Positions 1 to 8,496 of a stretch of DNA of 64,000 bases are shown piece after piece. The position numbers were made by a program, and so were the translations under genes. Location: the NCBI RefSeq assembly GCF_009690905.1, contig NZ_VOSW01000030.1, positions 1 to 64,000 on the forward strand. The letters are read 5' to 3'. Origin of the DNA: Paraburkholderia madseniana. GTDB taxonomy: Bacteria; Pseudomonadota; Gammaproteobacteria; Burkholderiales; Burkholderiaceae. Under the pieces are notes generated by a model that was not told the DNA's origin, made no database searches, and was given only the letters and a program-made list of their open reading frames with translations. Positions within the stretch are counted from its first letter, which is position 1. Each line of letters begins with the position of its first letter.

Positions 1-449
1 GAATTTTCTCGCGCATGTCGATCGTCGAGAACATGCAGATGGGTGCGTATCTGCGCAACGATACCGACGCCATCAAGGCAGACGTCGATCGCATGTTCGG
101 CTTTTTCCCGCGCCTGAAGGAACGGGCGACGCAATACGCGGGCACGCTCTCGGGCGGCGAACAGCAGATGCTGGCGATGGCGCGCGCGATCATCAGCAAA
201 CCGAAGCTGTTGTTGCTGGATGAGCCGTCGATGGGTCTGTCGCCGATCATGGTCGAGAAGATCTTCGAAGTGGTGCGGGCGATCTCGGCTGAAGGCATGA
301 CGGTGCTGCTGGTTGAGCAGAACGCGCGTCTCGCGTTGCAGGCGGCGAACCGCGGCTACGTGATGGACTCGGGTCTGGTGACGATGTCGGGTGACGCGAA
401 GCAGATGCTGGATGATCCGAAGGTGCGGGCGGCTTATCTGGGTGAATAA
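1..449 (+). CDS. livF: Branched-chain amino acid ABC transporter ATP-binding protein LivF (5'-truncated by window edge)
   Basis: ATPase subunit of a high-affinity leucine/isoleucine/valine importer (LivFGHMJ family), acting at the cytoplasmic face of the membrane. The reading frame is already open at the first base and only the C-terminal ~148 residues are seen. These include the ABC signature LSGGEQQMLAMARA, the Walker B stretch LLLLDEPSMGLSP, and the switch region VLLVEQNA with the glutamine-asparagine pair typical of LivF rather than LivG. The C-terminal YLGE ending is also common in LivF. Walker A lies upstream of the window. A bidirectional terminator follows about 40 bases after the stop, so this is probably the last gene of its operon. 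Confidence in the family is high; the transported substrate is inferred from the family. Confidence 0.93.
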   Translation, partial: IFSRMSIVENMQMGAYLRNDTDAIKADVDRMFGFFPRLKERATQYAGTLSGGEQQMLAMARAIISKPKLLLLDEPSMGLSPIMVEKIFEVVRAISAEGMTVLLVEQNARLALQAANRGYVMDSGLVTMSGDAKQMLDDPKVRAAYLGE

Positions 450-490
450 GCTGGGTGAATAAGCCGGACTAAGTTTGCCTCAGCCGTAAA

Positions 491-527
491 AAAGGCCGCA
501 TGCGCTTCAATCGCGCATGCGGCCTTT
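491..527. terminator. Bidirectional rho-independent terminator
   Basis: A 15-base perfect inverted repeat (491-505 with 513-527, 7-base loop) with GC-rich core GGCCGCATGCGC and A/T runs on both outer flanks. It sits between the convergent genes livF (plus) and ypeA (minus), so it can serve both. Confidence 0.85.
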
Positions 528-551
528 CTCAATTCAGGCGATTGCCTGCGC

Positions 552-1019
552 TTAAGCCGCCGGCGTTTCCGCCAGTTCGCCCAATCGTTTGCCGAGACTG
601 ATCACGGCATCCGCGCGATAACCGAGCGCTTCATAGAACGCGCGCACATCGGCCTTCGCGGACAGCACCTGCAAATTCAGCTTCGGGCATCCACGTTCGG
701 TCAACGCGTTTTCGACATGTGCGACCAGCCGCGTGCCGATGCCGTGACGACGCAACGATTCATCTACCGCAAGCGAATACAGCCAGCCTCGGTGCCCGTC
801 GTAGCCGCCCATCACCGTGCCGACGATACGCTCGCCGAACACCGCGACAAAGAACAGTTCCGGTTGCGTCGCCAGCTTGTTGGCGATCGACAGATGCGGA
901 TTGCGTTGCGGCCTTGTCACGTCCCGATACTCGGGGAACGCTTCCTGCCACAGCGCGACCACGGCATCGGTGTCGCTCGCGTCGAAGCGGCGGATCGATA
1001 GCGTTGCGCTCGTCGTCAT
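552..1019 (-). CDS. ypeA: GNAT-family N-acetyltransferase, YpeA-like
   Basis: Predicted cytoplasmic acetyl-CoA-dependent N-acetyltransferase of 155 residues, full length for the family. Visible features are the central beta strand VGTVMGGYDGHRG, characteristic of YpeA, then the acetyl-CoA binding loop RRHGIGTRL (R/Q-x-x-G-x-G/A), then the C-terminal FYEALGYR motif and SLGKRL ending, all as in E. coli YpeA. The natural substrate of YpeA proteins is not established, so only the enzyme class is safe. The gene lies 18 bases downstream of argD on the same strand and is probably cotranscribed with it. Start is the ATG at 1019. Confidence 0.85.
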   Translation of the reverse strand: MTTSATLSIRRFDASDTDAVVALWQEAFPEYRDVTRPQRNPHLSIANKLATQPELFFVAVFGERIVGTVMGGYDGHRGWLYSLAVDESLRRHGIGTRLVAHVENALTERGCPKLNLQVLSAKADVRAFYEALGYRADAVISLGKRLGELAETPAA

Positions 1020-1037
1020 ACGCGCTTTCCTGTGTGA

Positions 1038-2222
1038 TTACAGCGTGTCGAGAATTGAACGCAGCATCGCCATCATCTGGTCGATTTCTTCGTTCGTGAC
1101 GTTCAGCGCCGGCATGAAACGCAGCAGGTTCGGACGCGCCGCGTTCAGCAGCAGGCCGTCGGGTTGCATCACGCGCGCCTTCTCGACGATCTGGTTGCCG
1201 ATGTCCTTGCCGAGCAGCAGGGCGCGCAGCAGACCTTCACCGCGTTCGCCTTCGAAACCGCGTTCTTCCGACAGTTCGAGCAGCTTCGCGCGCAGATATT
1301 CGCCGCGCGCACGCACGTCTTCGAGGAAACCCGGCGCCGTCAGTTGCGAGATCACCGAGTAACCGACCGCGGTCATCAGCGGATTGCCGTTGTACGTACC
1401 GCCCTGATCGCCGGCTTCGAACACAGCAATGTCGGCCTTCGCCAGCAGCGCCGCGAGCGGCACACCGCCGCCGATGCCCTTGCCGAGCGTCATGATGTCC
1501 GGCTCGATGCCCGACAACTCGTAGGCGAATAGGGTGCCGGCACGGCCACAACCGCTTTGCACTTCGTCGACGATCAGGAGCAGGTTGTGCTTTTTAGTCA
1601 GCGCGCGCAGTTGCTGCATAAATTCGCGTGTGGCGGGAATCACGCCGCCTTCGCCCTGAATCGGTTCCAGCATCACCGCGACGGTCTTCGCATTGATCAG
1701 CTTTTCAACCGACGCGATGTCGTTCAGATCCGCTTTCGGGAAGCCCGGCACTTGCGGTGCGTAGATCGTGTCCCAGCCCGGTTTGCCACTTGCCGACATG
1801 GTAGCGAGCGTGCGGCCGTGGAAGCTGTGATCGAACGTGATGATTTCGAACGCGCCGTCCTTGAACTTCTTACCCCACTTGCGCGCGAGCTTGATTGCGC
1901 CTTCGTTCGCTTCGGCGCCGCTGTTCGCGAAGAACACCTTGTCGAAACAGCTATGCTGGGTGAGCAATCCGGCGAGCTTCGCCATCGGCTCGTTGTAGAA
2001 GGCCGGCGACGGATTCAGCAGCAGCTTCGATTGCGTGTTCAGCGCTTCGATCATGCCGTCGTTGCAATGACCGAGGCTGTTGACCGCCCAGCCCTGGATG
2101 AAGTCCAGATATCGCTTGCCGTTATTGTCGTAGAGCCACGAGCCCTTGCCGTGCGTGAAAACGATTTCGGGCCGGTTCGTGATGTACATCAGCGACTCGA
2201 TCGGGTACTCATTGAAATTCAT
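1038..2222 (-). CDS. argD: Acetylornithine aminotransferase (class III PLP transaminase)
   Basis: PLP-dependent aminotransferase of 394 residues. It is expected to convert N-acetylglutamate-5-semialdehyde and glutamate to N2-acetylornithine in arginine biosynthesis, and often also acts in lysine or arginine-catabolic transamination. Landmarks: phosphate-binding SGAEAN at about 101-106, HGRT at 135-138, the cofactor aspartate in IVDEVQSGCGR at about 217-227, and the Schiff-base lysine K248 in TLGKGIGGG. Length matches ArgD. The ATG at 2222 has a GGAG-type ribosome site about 9 bases upstream. No other arginine genes are adjacent, so assignment to ArgD rather than a succinylornithine or GABA-type transaminase rests on overall resemblance. 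Confidence 0.85.
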   Translation of the reverse strand: MNFNEYPIESLMYITNRPEIVFTHGKGSWLYDNNGKRYLDFIQGWAVNSLGHCNDGMIEALNTQSKLLLNPSPAFYNEPMAKLAGLLTQHSCFDKVFFANSGAEANEGAIKLARKWGKKFKDGAFEIITFDHSFHGRTLATMSASGKPGWDTIYAPQVPGFPKADLNDIASVEKLINAKTVAVMLEPIQGEGGVIPATREFMQQLRALTKKHNLLLIVDEVQSGCGRAGTLFAYELSGIEPDIMTLGKGIGGGVPLAALLAKADIAVFEAGDQGGTYNGNPLMTAVGYSVISQLTAPGFLEDVRARGEYLRAKLLELSEERGFEGERGEGLLRALLLGKDIGNQIVEKARVMQPDGLLLNAARPNLLRFMPALNVTNEEIDQMMAMLRSILDTL

Positions 2223-2313
2223 GACGGCAAGCTCCAGACAGCGGGGTGAAGGGTGAGTGAGCGGCTGGCCTCAAATGAAGCAGCGGCCGGTGAAAACAAA
2301 AAAAGCAAACAAA

Positions 2314-2337
2314 AAAGCCACGGCATGCCGTGGCTTT
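2314..2337 (-). terminator. Rho-independent terminator, minus-strand orientation
   Basis: Perfect 24-base palindrome with stem AAAGCCACGG, followed on the minus strand by a T-rich tract (complement of 2301-2313). It lies about 260 bases beyond the stop of the reductase gene (stop at 2597) and about 90 bases upstream of argD. It therefore separates the two same-strand genes. The rest of 2223-2596 shows no convincing gene. Confidence 0.7.
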
Positions 2338-2554
2338 CATGATTCGAACTGCTTGCGCCTTTGTGCGGCGCGAATCCGTGACGAAGCCAGCGGCGCCCCT
2401 AAGGGAGCGGCGAGCGGCGACGTCGGAGTTCGGACTGGATGCGGTTCATGCGCGAAAGAATACGACAAGGAAAGCGCTGGTGTAAACCATGAATTTGCAC
2501 AAATTCGCGTCAACGCGGATTTATGCAAGTCTGCCAGCGTGCCTGTTTCGTTTT

Positions 2555-2593
2555 GATGAACGGGTTGATCTGATGACGATCAACCCGTTCATC
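2555..2593 (-). terminator. Long perfect hairpin directly after reductase stop codon
   Basis: Perfect 16-base stem (2555-2570 with 2578-2593) and 7-base loop, starting 3 bases past the stop codon of the reductase gene at 2597. There is no downstream U-run on the minus strand, so it may be a rho-dependent or weak terminator, or an mRNA 3'-end stabilising hairpin. Confidence 0.45.
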
Positions 2594-2596
2594 GCC

Positions 2597-3628
2597 TCAA
2601 ACCGCGTTCGCCAGATCCGCCGCGCTCGTGAAGGAATCCGCGTAGAACTCGTCTTCCGGCAGCCCATGATGCTGGGTGAAATCGCGCTGTGCCGACTCGA
2701 CCATCACCGGTGCGCCGCACGCGTACACCTGGTACGGCGACAGGTCCGGCAGGTCCTCGATCACCGCGCGATGCACGAAGCCGACGCGACCCGTCCAAGC
2801 ATCGCCCGCGTCCGGTTCCGACAGCACCGGCACGAACTTGAAGTTCGGAATCTCGCGAGCCCATTGCTCGGCGATCTCGAGCAGGTACAGGTCCTTCTTG
2901 CGGCGCGCGCCCCAATAAAGCGTCATGGGCCGGTTCAGGTTTTTGAACACCGCATGTTCGACGATCGCCTTCAGCGGCGCGAAGCCCGTGCCCGAGGCCA
3001 GCAGCACGATCGGCTTGTCCGAGTCTTCACGCAGGAAGAAGGTGCCGAGCGGGGCTTCGAAGCGCAGGATGTCGCGCTCCTTTATCGTGTTGAATACGTG
3101 GTCCGTGAATGCGCCGCCCGGCATATGACGGATGTGCAATTCGATCGGGCCTTCGGTGTGCGGCGCGTTCGCCATCGAATAGCTGCGGCGTTTGCCGTCT
3201 TTCAGGATGAATTCAAGGTACTGGCCGGCCAGATATTGCAGACGCTCGTTAGCGGGCAATTGCAGCTTCAGCACGACGACGTCGTCGGCCTTGCGCTCGA
3301 TCGCGTTCACGCGGCACGGCAGTTTCTTGACCTGCACGTCGCCCACGCCGGCCACTTCGCGGATATCCACTTCGAGATCGGAGCATGCCGTCGCGCAGCA
3401 GAAGAGGGCCATGCCGCGCGTCTTTTCGTCGTTCGACAAAGCCGATGACGAATGCTGACGCTGTTCGATCTGACCGCTGACCACGGTGCCTTTGCATGAG
3501 CCGCAGGCGCCGTTCTTGCAGCCGTACGGCAGACCAATGCCCTGGCGCAAGGCCGCGATCAGGACCGGTTCGTCCTGTTCCACCTGAAACTGCCGGCCGC
3601 TTTGCCGGAGCGTGACGTTAAATGCCAT
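2597..3628 (-). CDS. 2Fe-2S/FAD/NAD(P)H oxidoreductase, CDP-6-deoxy-delta-3,4-glucoseen reductase-like
   Basis: Single-chain electron-transfer flavoprotein of 343 residues. N-terminal plant-type ferredoxin domain with cluster ligands C37, C42, C45 (CKNGACGSC) and a fourth in the FCCAT pair at 77-78. Then an FAD-binding barrel with RRSYSMANAP, then an NAD(P)H domain with LASGTGFAPL and a C-terminal YACGAP motif. The architecture matches the E3/AscD-like and phenol hydroxylase reductase group. In Burkholderiaceae such genes are commonly labelled CDP-6-deoxy-delta-3,4-glucoseen reductase although no 3,6-dideoxysugar genes are near, so the true partner oxygenase or pathway is unknown. ATG at 3628 was chosen because the ferredoxin domain starts there; the longer frame adds 17 non-conserved residues. 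Confidence 0.82.
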   Translation of the reverse strand: MAFNVTLRQSGRQFQVEQDEPVLIAALRQGIGLPYGCKNGACGSCKGTVVSGQIEQRQHSSSALSNDEKTRGMALFCCATACSDLEVDIREVAGVGDVQVKKLPCRVNAIERKADDVVVLKLQLPANERLQYLAGQYLEFILKDGKRRSYSMANAPHTEGPIELHIRHMPGGAFTDHVFNTIKERDILRFEAPLGTFFLREDSDKPIVLLASGTGFAPLKAIVEHAVFKNLNRPMTLYWGARRKKDLYLLEIAEQWAREIPNFKFVPVLSEPDAGDAWTGRVGFVHRAVIEDLPDLSPYQVYACGAPVMVESAQRDFTQHHGLPEDEFYADSFTSAADLANAV

Positions 3629-3722
3629 AGAGTGTTCGAAATCGAAAAGTCGGTAATCGTTATCGGACCCGCTGTACAACTGTGCGGTACCTGCCGCGCT
3701 TGACGGCTACAATTCGTCCACC

Positions 3723-4799
3723 ATGAAAGCGACACGAAATTTACGCCGGCCGCGCGTGTTGATTGTTGGCTGCGGTGATGTCGGCATGCGCTGCGTGCCC
3801 CTGTTGCGGCCACGCACACATGTCTTCGCGCTCACCAGCCACACTGAACGCAGCGCCGAATTGCGCGCCGCCGGCGTCACGCCGCTGGTCGGCGACCTCG
3901 ACGCACGGCGCAGCCTGAAACGGCTCGCCGGCCTCGCGCCGACGGTGCTGCATCTCGCGCCACCGCAAAAGACCGGCGATGACGACCGCCGCACCCGGGC
4001 CTTGCTCGCTACGCTGAGCGCGCGCCGTGATCGGGCGATGCGTGCCGCGCGCGGCACGGTGGCGCCGGTCGGGCGGCTGCGCCGCGGGTTGCGCAACATG
4101 AGTGCCTCATGGGCGGAATCTGAAGCAGCCAATATTGTACCCGACAGGGTGCGCTGGACCGCCGCGCCGCACGTGCCTGTGAGGCTGGTGTACGCGAGCA
4201 CGACAGGCGTCTACGGCGATTGCGGCGGCGCGTGGATCGACGAGACGCGCGCGTCGCAGCCGGCCAATGCGCGTGCCAAACGCCGCGTGTCGGCCGAGCG
4301 GCAATTGCGGCGCGCCACCGCGCGAGGCGTGGTCGCTGCCAGCATCGCGCGGATTCCGGGCATCTATGCGAGCAACCGTCTGCCGCTCGCGCGGCTGGAA
4401 AAGCGCACGCCCGCCTTGGTCGACGCAGACGACGTCTACACCAACCATATCCATGCCGACGATCTGGCCGCGATCCTCGTGCGTCTCGCCACACGCGGGC
4501 GGCCGGGGCGCGTGATTCACGCGTCCGACGATACGTCGCTGAAAATGGGAGAGTACTTCGATGCAGTGGCCGATGCGTTCGGTCTCGAGCGCGCGCCTCG
4601 CATCACGCGCGCGGAGGCGGAGCAGCAGATCGAGCCGACCTTGCTGTCCTTCATGCGCGAATCGAGGCGGCTCGTGAACCGGCGCCTCAAAGAGGAGTTG
4701 CGTGTGCGCTTGCAGTATCCAAGCGTCGAGGATTTTCTGCGCATGCGGCCCGAACGGAGCGCCACTGTGCCACATGCCGAAGCAAAAGCGCGCGGCTGA
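3723..4799 (+). CDS. Atypical extended SDR, NAD-dependent epimerase/dehydratase family
   Basis: Protein of 358 residues with an N-terminal Rossmann fold (VLIVGCGDVGMR, residues ~12-23) and the SDR beta-4 strand LVYASTTGVYG. The expected catalytic Tyr-x3-Lys pair is absent: the corresponding segment after VYG is rich in Arg/Ala and has no tyrosine. This places it with atypical SDRs (YeeZ-like) that bind a dinucleotide but may not catalyse sugar epimerisation. Residues ~100-150 form an unusual Arg/Ala-rich insertion between beta strands. Divergent from the reductase gene with a 94-base shared upstream region. Substrate unknown. Confidence 0.7.
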   Translation: MKATRNLRRPRVLIVGCGDVGMRCVPLLRPRTHVFALTSHTERSAELRAAGVTPLVGDLDARRSLKRLAGLAPTVLHLAPPQKTGDDDRRTRALLATLSARRDRAMRAARGTVAPVGRLRRGLRNMSASWAESEAANIVPDRVRWTAAPHVPVRLVYASTTGVYGDCGGAWIDETRASQPANARAKRRVSAERQLRRATARGVVAASIARIPGIYASNRLPLARLEKRTPALVDADDVYTNHIHADDLAAILVRLATRGRPGRVIHASDDTSLKMGEYFDAVADAFGLERAPRITRAEAEQQIEPTLLSFMRESRRLVNRRLKEELRVRLQYPSVEDFLRMRPERSATVPHAEAKARG

Positions 4800-4927
4800 G
4801 AAAACACGCGATCAGGCGATGGGTCTCAACGCGTTCAGCCGCGAACAACAAACCGCCGGGCCGTGCATCTCCCGGCGATACTCCGCGCGCGCCGGCCTCT
4901 GCGCCAGCCGCGCGCGCCCCCGTTGGT

Positions 4928-5116
4928 TTACGTCAGCGCCGGCAATGCCTCCAGCAACAGGAAACACAGCATTGCGCCGATTAGCGCGCCGATCAGGTTC
5001 GGATGATATTTATGCCGCAGCCGCATCATGACCAGCAGTCCGCCAATCAGAACCAGGCCGAGGCACACGAAAGCGATCATCACATACGAAATCGCGATGG
5101 TGTCGTGGATGACCAT
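4928..5116 (-). CDS. Small two-helix membrane protein
   Basis: Protein of 62 residues with two hydrophobic segments (about 8-31 and 40-58) separated by a basic loop RLRHKYHP, hence a probable inner-membrane hairpin. A strong ribosome site (AAGGAGGGG) lies 4-5 bases before the ATG at 5116, which supports real translation. Family not recognised. It stands alone between the convergent SDR gene and rsuA upstream on the same strand. Confidence 0.6.
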   Translation of the reverse strand: MVIHDTIAISYVMIAFVCLGLVLIGGLLVMMRLRHKYHPNLIGALIGAMLCFLLLEALPALT

Positions 5117-5284
5117 GGCGCCCCTCCTTGAACTCTTTGTAGTCTTTGTTTAAACGAGTATAGGGCGAGTTGTAAGCAAGAGCATGCTGCGATGCAGCGT
5201 GCAATCAGGTGTCCGCCGGGGCTTGTGTGCGGGGGCGCACACCATTCTCCTGACGCATCAAGGCTCTAAAGGGGACCTACCTGT

Positions 5285-5995
5285 TTACCCGCTCCGTAAA
5301 GATCCGAGGTCGGTTTCGTCGAGCCATTGCCACGCGCCTTCCGCGAGCGTCGCGGGCAATGCGAGTCCGCCGATCCGCTCGCGATGCAGCGCCTCGCAAC
5401 GGTTGCCCGCAGCCGCGATCATCCGCTTGACCTGGTGATATTTGCCTTCCATCACGGTGAGCGCTAGCGCGTGCTCACCGCGCGCCTCTACGTCGACGGC
5501 GACGATCGGCTTGGGCTCGCCGTGCAGCAAGACGCCGTCGCGCAAGGCACGCAACTGGGCATCGTCGATGGGATGGCGAGTAGTCGCAATGTACAGCTTC
5601 GGCACTTTGCGTTTGGGCGACGTGAACATGTGCACGAACTTGCCGTCGTCGGAGAGCAGCAGGAGGCCGGTCGTGTCCTGATCGAGGCGGCCCACGCACT
5701 GCACGCCGCGTTCGGCGAACTGCGGCGGCAGCAGGCTGAACACGCTCAGATGATGCTGCGGATCGCGTGAACATTCATAGCCGGCAGGTTTGTTCAGCAA
5801 CAGATAGGCGTGCTCGCGATACGGCCAGACGACCCCGTCCACGCTGAAGCAGAACGTGCTGTCATCGGTTGGGAAATCGGCGTCGGCATCGGCGCAGACT
5901 GAGCCGCCTATGCTCACGCGGCCGTCGCCGATCAGTGCCCGGCATTGGCGGCGCGAGCCGAAACCTTGTGTGAAGAGGATGCTTTCGAGATTCAT
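5285..5995 (-). CDS. rsuA: 16S rRNA pseudouridine(516) synthase, RsuA family
   Basis: Pseudouridine synthase of 236 residues expected to isomerise U516 in helix 18 of 16S rRNA. N-terminal S4 RNA-binding domain (GSRRQCRALIGDGRVSIGG, about 13-31), then the catalytic domain with motif VGRLDQDTTG, where D105 is the nucleophile, LLLNKP at 66-71, and the C-terminal EGKYHQVKRM and LHRERIGG motifs typical of RsuA. The ATG at 5995 starts at the conserved N-terminus; the upstream ATG would add eight residues. No operon partners are obvious. Confidence 0.88.
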   Translation of the reverse strand: MNLESILFTQGFGSRRQCRALIGDGRVSIGGSVCADADADFPTDDSTFCFSVDGVVWPYREHAYLLLNKPAGYECSRDPQHHLSVFSLLPPQFAERGVQCVGRLDQDTTGLLLLSDDGKFVHMFTSPKRKVPKLYIATTRHPIDDAQLRALRDGVLLHGEPKPIVAVDVEARGEHALALTVMEGKYHQVKRMIAAAGNRCEALHRERIGGLALPATLAEGAWQWLDETDLGSLRSG

Positions 5996-6088
5996 GGCGA
6001 GCGAAGAATAACACCGCAAGAAGCGGAGCGCCGCGCTGCGCCATAGCGACCACGATGGTCTCCCACATCCCGTCGCAGGAGTTCATCG

Positions 6089-7348
6089 ATGCACGCCGCT
6101 TCCTCTTCGTCGTCTTCATCCGCGATTCGCTTGCCGGCCGCATTCCAGCGGCTCGCATGGTCGAATCTGGTCGCGCAATCGGCTGAGCAGATCAGCCTTG
6201 CCGCCGCGCCGCTCGTCGCCGTGTTCGCGCTTGGCGCCGGCGCACGCGAGACCGGTCTGCTGCAAACCGCACAGACGTTGCCGTTCCTGTTGTTGTCGAT
6301 TCCGCTCGGCGTATGGGCCGACCGCCGCTCGCGCCGCACGTTGATGACGCTCGCCGAAAGCGTGCGCGTGATCTCGATGTTGTGCGTGCTGTTGCTCCTG
6401 ATGACGCATGCGCTGAGCTTGCCGCTGCTCGCCGCGCTCGGCTTCATTGCCGCGACCGGTACGGTTGCATATAACGTTGCGGCGCCTTCGCTGGTGCCCT
6501 CGATTGTGCCGCGCGAGGCGTACGCCCAGGCCAACGGCCGGCTCGAACTGGCGCGTAGCGTCGCGTATTCGGCGGGACCGGCGCTCGGCGGACTGCTGGT
6601 CGGCTGGGTCGGCGCGGGATGGGCGTATGGCTGCGCGGCCGGGCTATCGGCGCTGGCCGTCGCATTGCTCGCGGGGCTGCGCGAACCGCCGCGAGCGGCT
6701 GCTCCCCAGCGTCACTTCCTGCTGGAACTGCGTGACGGTACGCGCTTCGTGCTGCGCGACGCGCTACTGCGTCCGATGCTGGCCACCGCGATCTTCTTCA
6801 ACCTCGGTTTTTTCGTGCTGCAGGCGGTATATGTGCCGTATGCCGTGCATCGGTTGGGCTTGAGCGCTTCGATGGTCGGCGTGACGCTCGGCGCGTACGG
6901 CGTCGGCATGGTGTGCGGCGCGCTCGCCGCACCGGCCATTGCGCGGCGTCTCGCGTTCGGCCGTGTGCTGATCATCGGACCGTCGTGCGGTTTGCTTGCT
7001 TCGCTCGTGATGGTGGCGACGATCGTCACGCCGTCGTTCTGGCTCGCGATGCTGAGCTTCTTCCTGCTCGGCGCCGGACCGATTCTGTGGGTGGTCGGCT
7101 CGACCACGCTGCGTCAGGCGATCACGCCTGAACGGATGATGGGCCGCGTCTCGGCGCTCAACAGCACCGCGACCTATGGCGCGCGGCCGTTGGGCGCGTT
7201 GCTTGGCGCGGCGATCAGCGCGCGCTGGGGGATGGACGCGTGTCTGGTTGCGGCTGCGGCGGCCTTCTTCGTGCAGGCGCTGATCATCGTCATGTCGCCG
7301 GCGGCGCGGCTCGCGCACATTCCGGAGGGCGCAGCAGTCGCGCAATGA
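6089..7348 (+). CDS. MFS transporter, EntS/MacA-like group
   Basis: Integral membrane protein of 419 residues with about twelve hydrophobic segments. The MFS loop 2-3 signature appears as GVWADRRSRRTLM around residues 72-84. Overall character (LAAAPLVAVFALGA near the N-terminus, RPLGALLGAAIS near TM11) matches the DHA3-type group that includes enterobactin and macrolide exporters. Substrate cannot be read from sequence. A CAGGAG ribosome site precedes the ATG at 6089. Divergent from rsuA by 94 bases; next gene downstream has its own promoter region. Confidence 0.85.
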   Translation: MHAASSSSSSSAIRLPAAFQRLAWSNLVAQSAEQISLAAAPLVAVFALGAGARETGLLQTAQTLPFLLLSIPLGVWADRRSRRTLMTLAESVRVISMLCVLLLLMTHALSLPLLAALGFIAATGTVAYNVAAPSLVPSIVPREAYAQANGRLELARSVAYSAGPALGGLLVGWVGAGWAYGCAAGLSALAVALLAGLREPPRAAAPQRHFLLELRDGTRFVLRDALLRPMLATAIFFNLGFFVLQAVYVPYAVHRLGLSASMVGVTLGAYGVGMVCGALAAPAIARRLAFGRVLIIGPSCGLLASLVMVATIVTPSFWLAMLSFFLLGAGPILWVVGSTTLRQAITPERMMGRVSALNSTATYGARPLGALLGAAISARWGMDACLVAAAAAFFVQALIIVMSPAARLAHIPEGAAVAQ

Positions 7349-7419
7349 AAACTGGTTTTCATCGGATGGCCGCGTTGCATGCCGACGTGCCTGTGGGCGT
7401 CCGTGAAAACCCTCGAAAA

Positions 7420-7466
7420 TGAAAATGAATTTTTTTCAGCGAGATTTCTATGTAAATATACTTTCA
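7420..7466 (+). promoter_or_regulatory. Candidate promoter and tandem operator for the peptide-utilisation operon
   Basis: Two imperfect dyads, TGAAAATGAATTTTTTTCA (7420-7438) and TGTAAATATACTTTCA (7451-7466), share the pattern TGnAAA...TTTnCA. They flank or overlap a plausible sigma-70 promoter: TTTCAG at 7434-7439, 17-base spacer, TATACT at 7457-7462. Position just upstream of a MurR/RpiR regulator gene suggests autoregulation. Binding is inferred, not shown. Confidence 0.5.
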
Positions 7467-7530
7467 TGCATTTTGCTTACATCCCGAAGGAAGTCCTCTT
7501 TGAGGACAGTTACCAGGCCGCCTTGCTCGC

Positions 7531-8496
7531 ATGATCCATCACTCGTCCGTCGCTTCGAACCCCGCCGAGCAGGCCATCGCCGCGCGCATCGCCGCGGCGA
7601 TGCCAACTCTCACGCCGATCCATCGGCGCATGGGCGAATACGTGCTGGCGAATCTGTTCCGCGCGGCGACCATGCGGATCGACGAACTGGCGAGCGTGGT
7701 CGGTGCGTCGGTGGCGACGGCGAATCGCTTCGCCCGCGCGCTCGGCTTCGACGGTTATCCGCAGTTTCGGGAAGCGCTCGTTCGCGGTTTCGAAGCGACG
7801 CTCGCGCCGGTCGAGCGGCTGCGTAGCGCGCAGGAATCGCTTGCTTCCGGCGACGATCTGATTGACGCGTCGCTCGAACAGGCCGCTACCAATCTGCAAT
7901 CCACGCGTTCCGCGATCGATAGCGCCGCCGCCGAGGCCGCCGTAGAAGCGATCATTTCCGCGCGTCGCGTCTTCGTGCTCGGCGCCGGTTCAAGTGCGTT
8001 CCTCGCGGGCCTGATGGAGCACGGCCTGATGCCGTATCACGACAACGTGCAGTCGCTCGCGTTCGTCGGCGGACCGTCGCATGCCGCGCGGCGTCTGTTC
8101 TCCTCGAATGAAGGCGATCTGGTGATCGGGATCGCGTTTCCGCGTTACGTCGAAGACACGATCGAACTCGCGCGGCGCGCGGCAAGTCGCGGGGCACGTG
8201 TGCTTGCGCTGACCGACAGCCCGCGCTCGCCGCTCGCGCAATTCGCCGATCTCTCGCTCTATATCCGCTCCGAACGGCGGCTCGCGGCCAATGCCGATTC
8301 AGCCGTGCTGGCCGTTATTGAAGCGCTGTGCGACGCGGTCGCCTACCGGGCGAAACGCTCGGTGAAGGCTGCCGCCGAAGTCACCGAATTCGTGCTGCCG
8401 TGGCTCACAGATCCGCAAGCGGCTGTCGCCAGCACTGTTGATCAACCCGCGCGCGTTTCTACCCGCACCACCCGCACTACCAAAGCCAAAAAATGA
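7531..8496 (+). CDS. MurR/RpiR-family transcriptional regulator (HTH-SIS)
   Basis: Regulator of 321 residues. N-terminal HTH of the RpiR type (about 49-71, DELASVVGASVATANRFARALG) and a C-terminal SIS sugar-isomerase-like domain starting near 145 (VFVLGAGSSAFLAG) that in this family senses phosphosugars or related ligands. A basic Thr/Lys-rich tail ends the protein. Its stop overlaps the iaaA start (ATGA at 8493-8496), so it is translationally coupled to and very likely controls the following peptide transport and peptidase genes. The upstream tandem dyads are the obvious operator candidates. Confidence 0.88.
   Translation: MIHHSSVASNPAEQAIAARIAAAMPTLTPIHRRMGEYVLANLFRAATMRIDELASVVGASVATANRFARALGFDGYPQFREALVRGFEATLAPVERLRSAQESLASGDDLIDASLEQAATNLQSTRSAIDSAAAEAAVEAIISARRVFVLGAGSSAFLAGLMEHGLMPYHDNVQSLAFVGGPSHAARRLFSSNEGDLVIGIAFPRYVEDTIELARRAASRGARVLALTDSPRSPLAQFADLSLYIRSERRLAANADSAVLAVIEALCDAVAYRAKRSVKAAAEVTEFVLPWLTDPQAAVASTVDQPARVSTRTTRTTKAKK

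Noticed and set aside
2337..2528. 63-codon minus-strand frame between argD and the reductase gene
   Set aside because: Runs alongside the terminator palindrome, has no ribosome site and has low-complexity composition.
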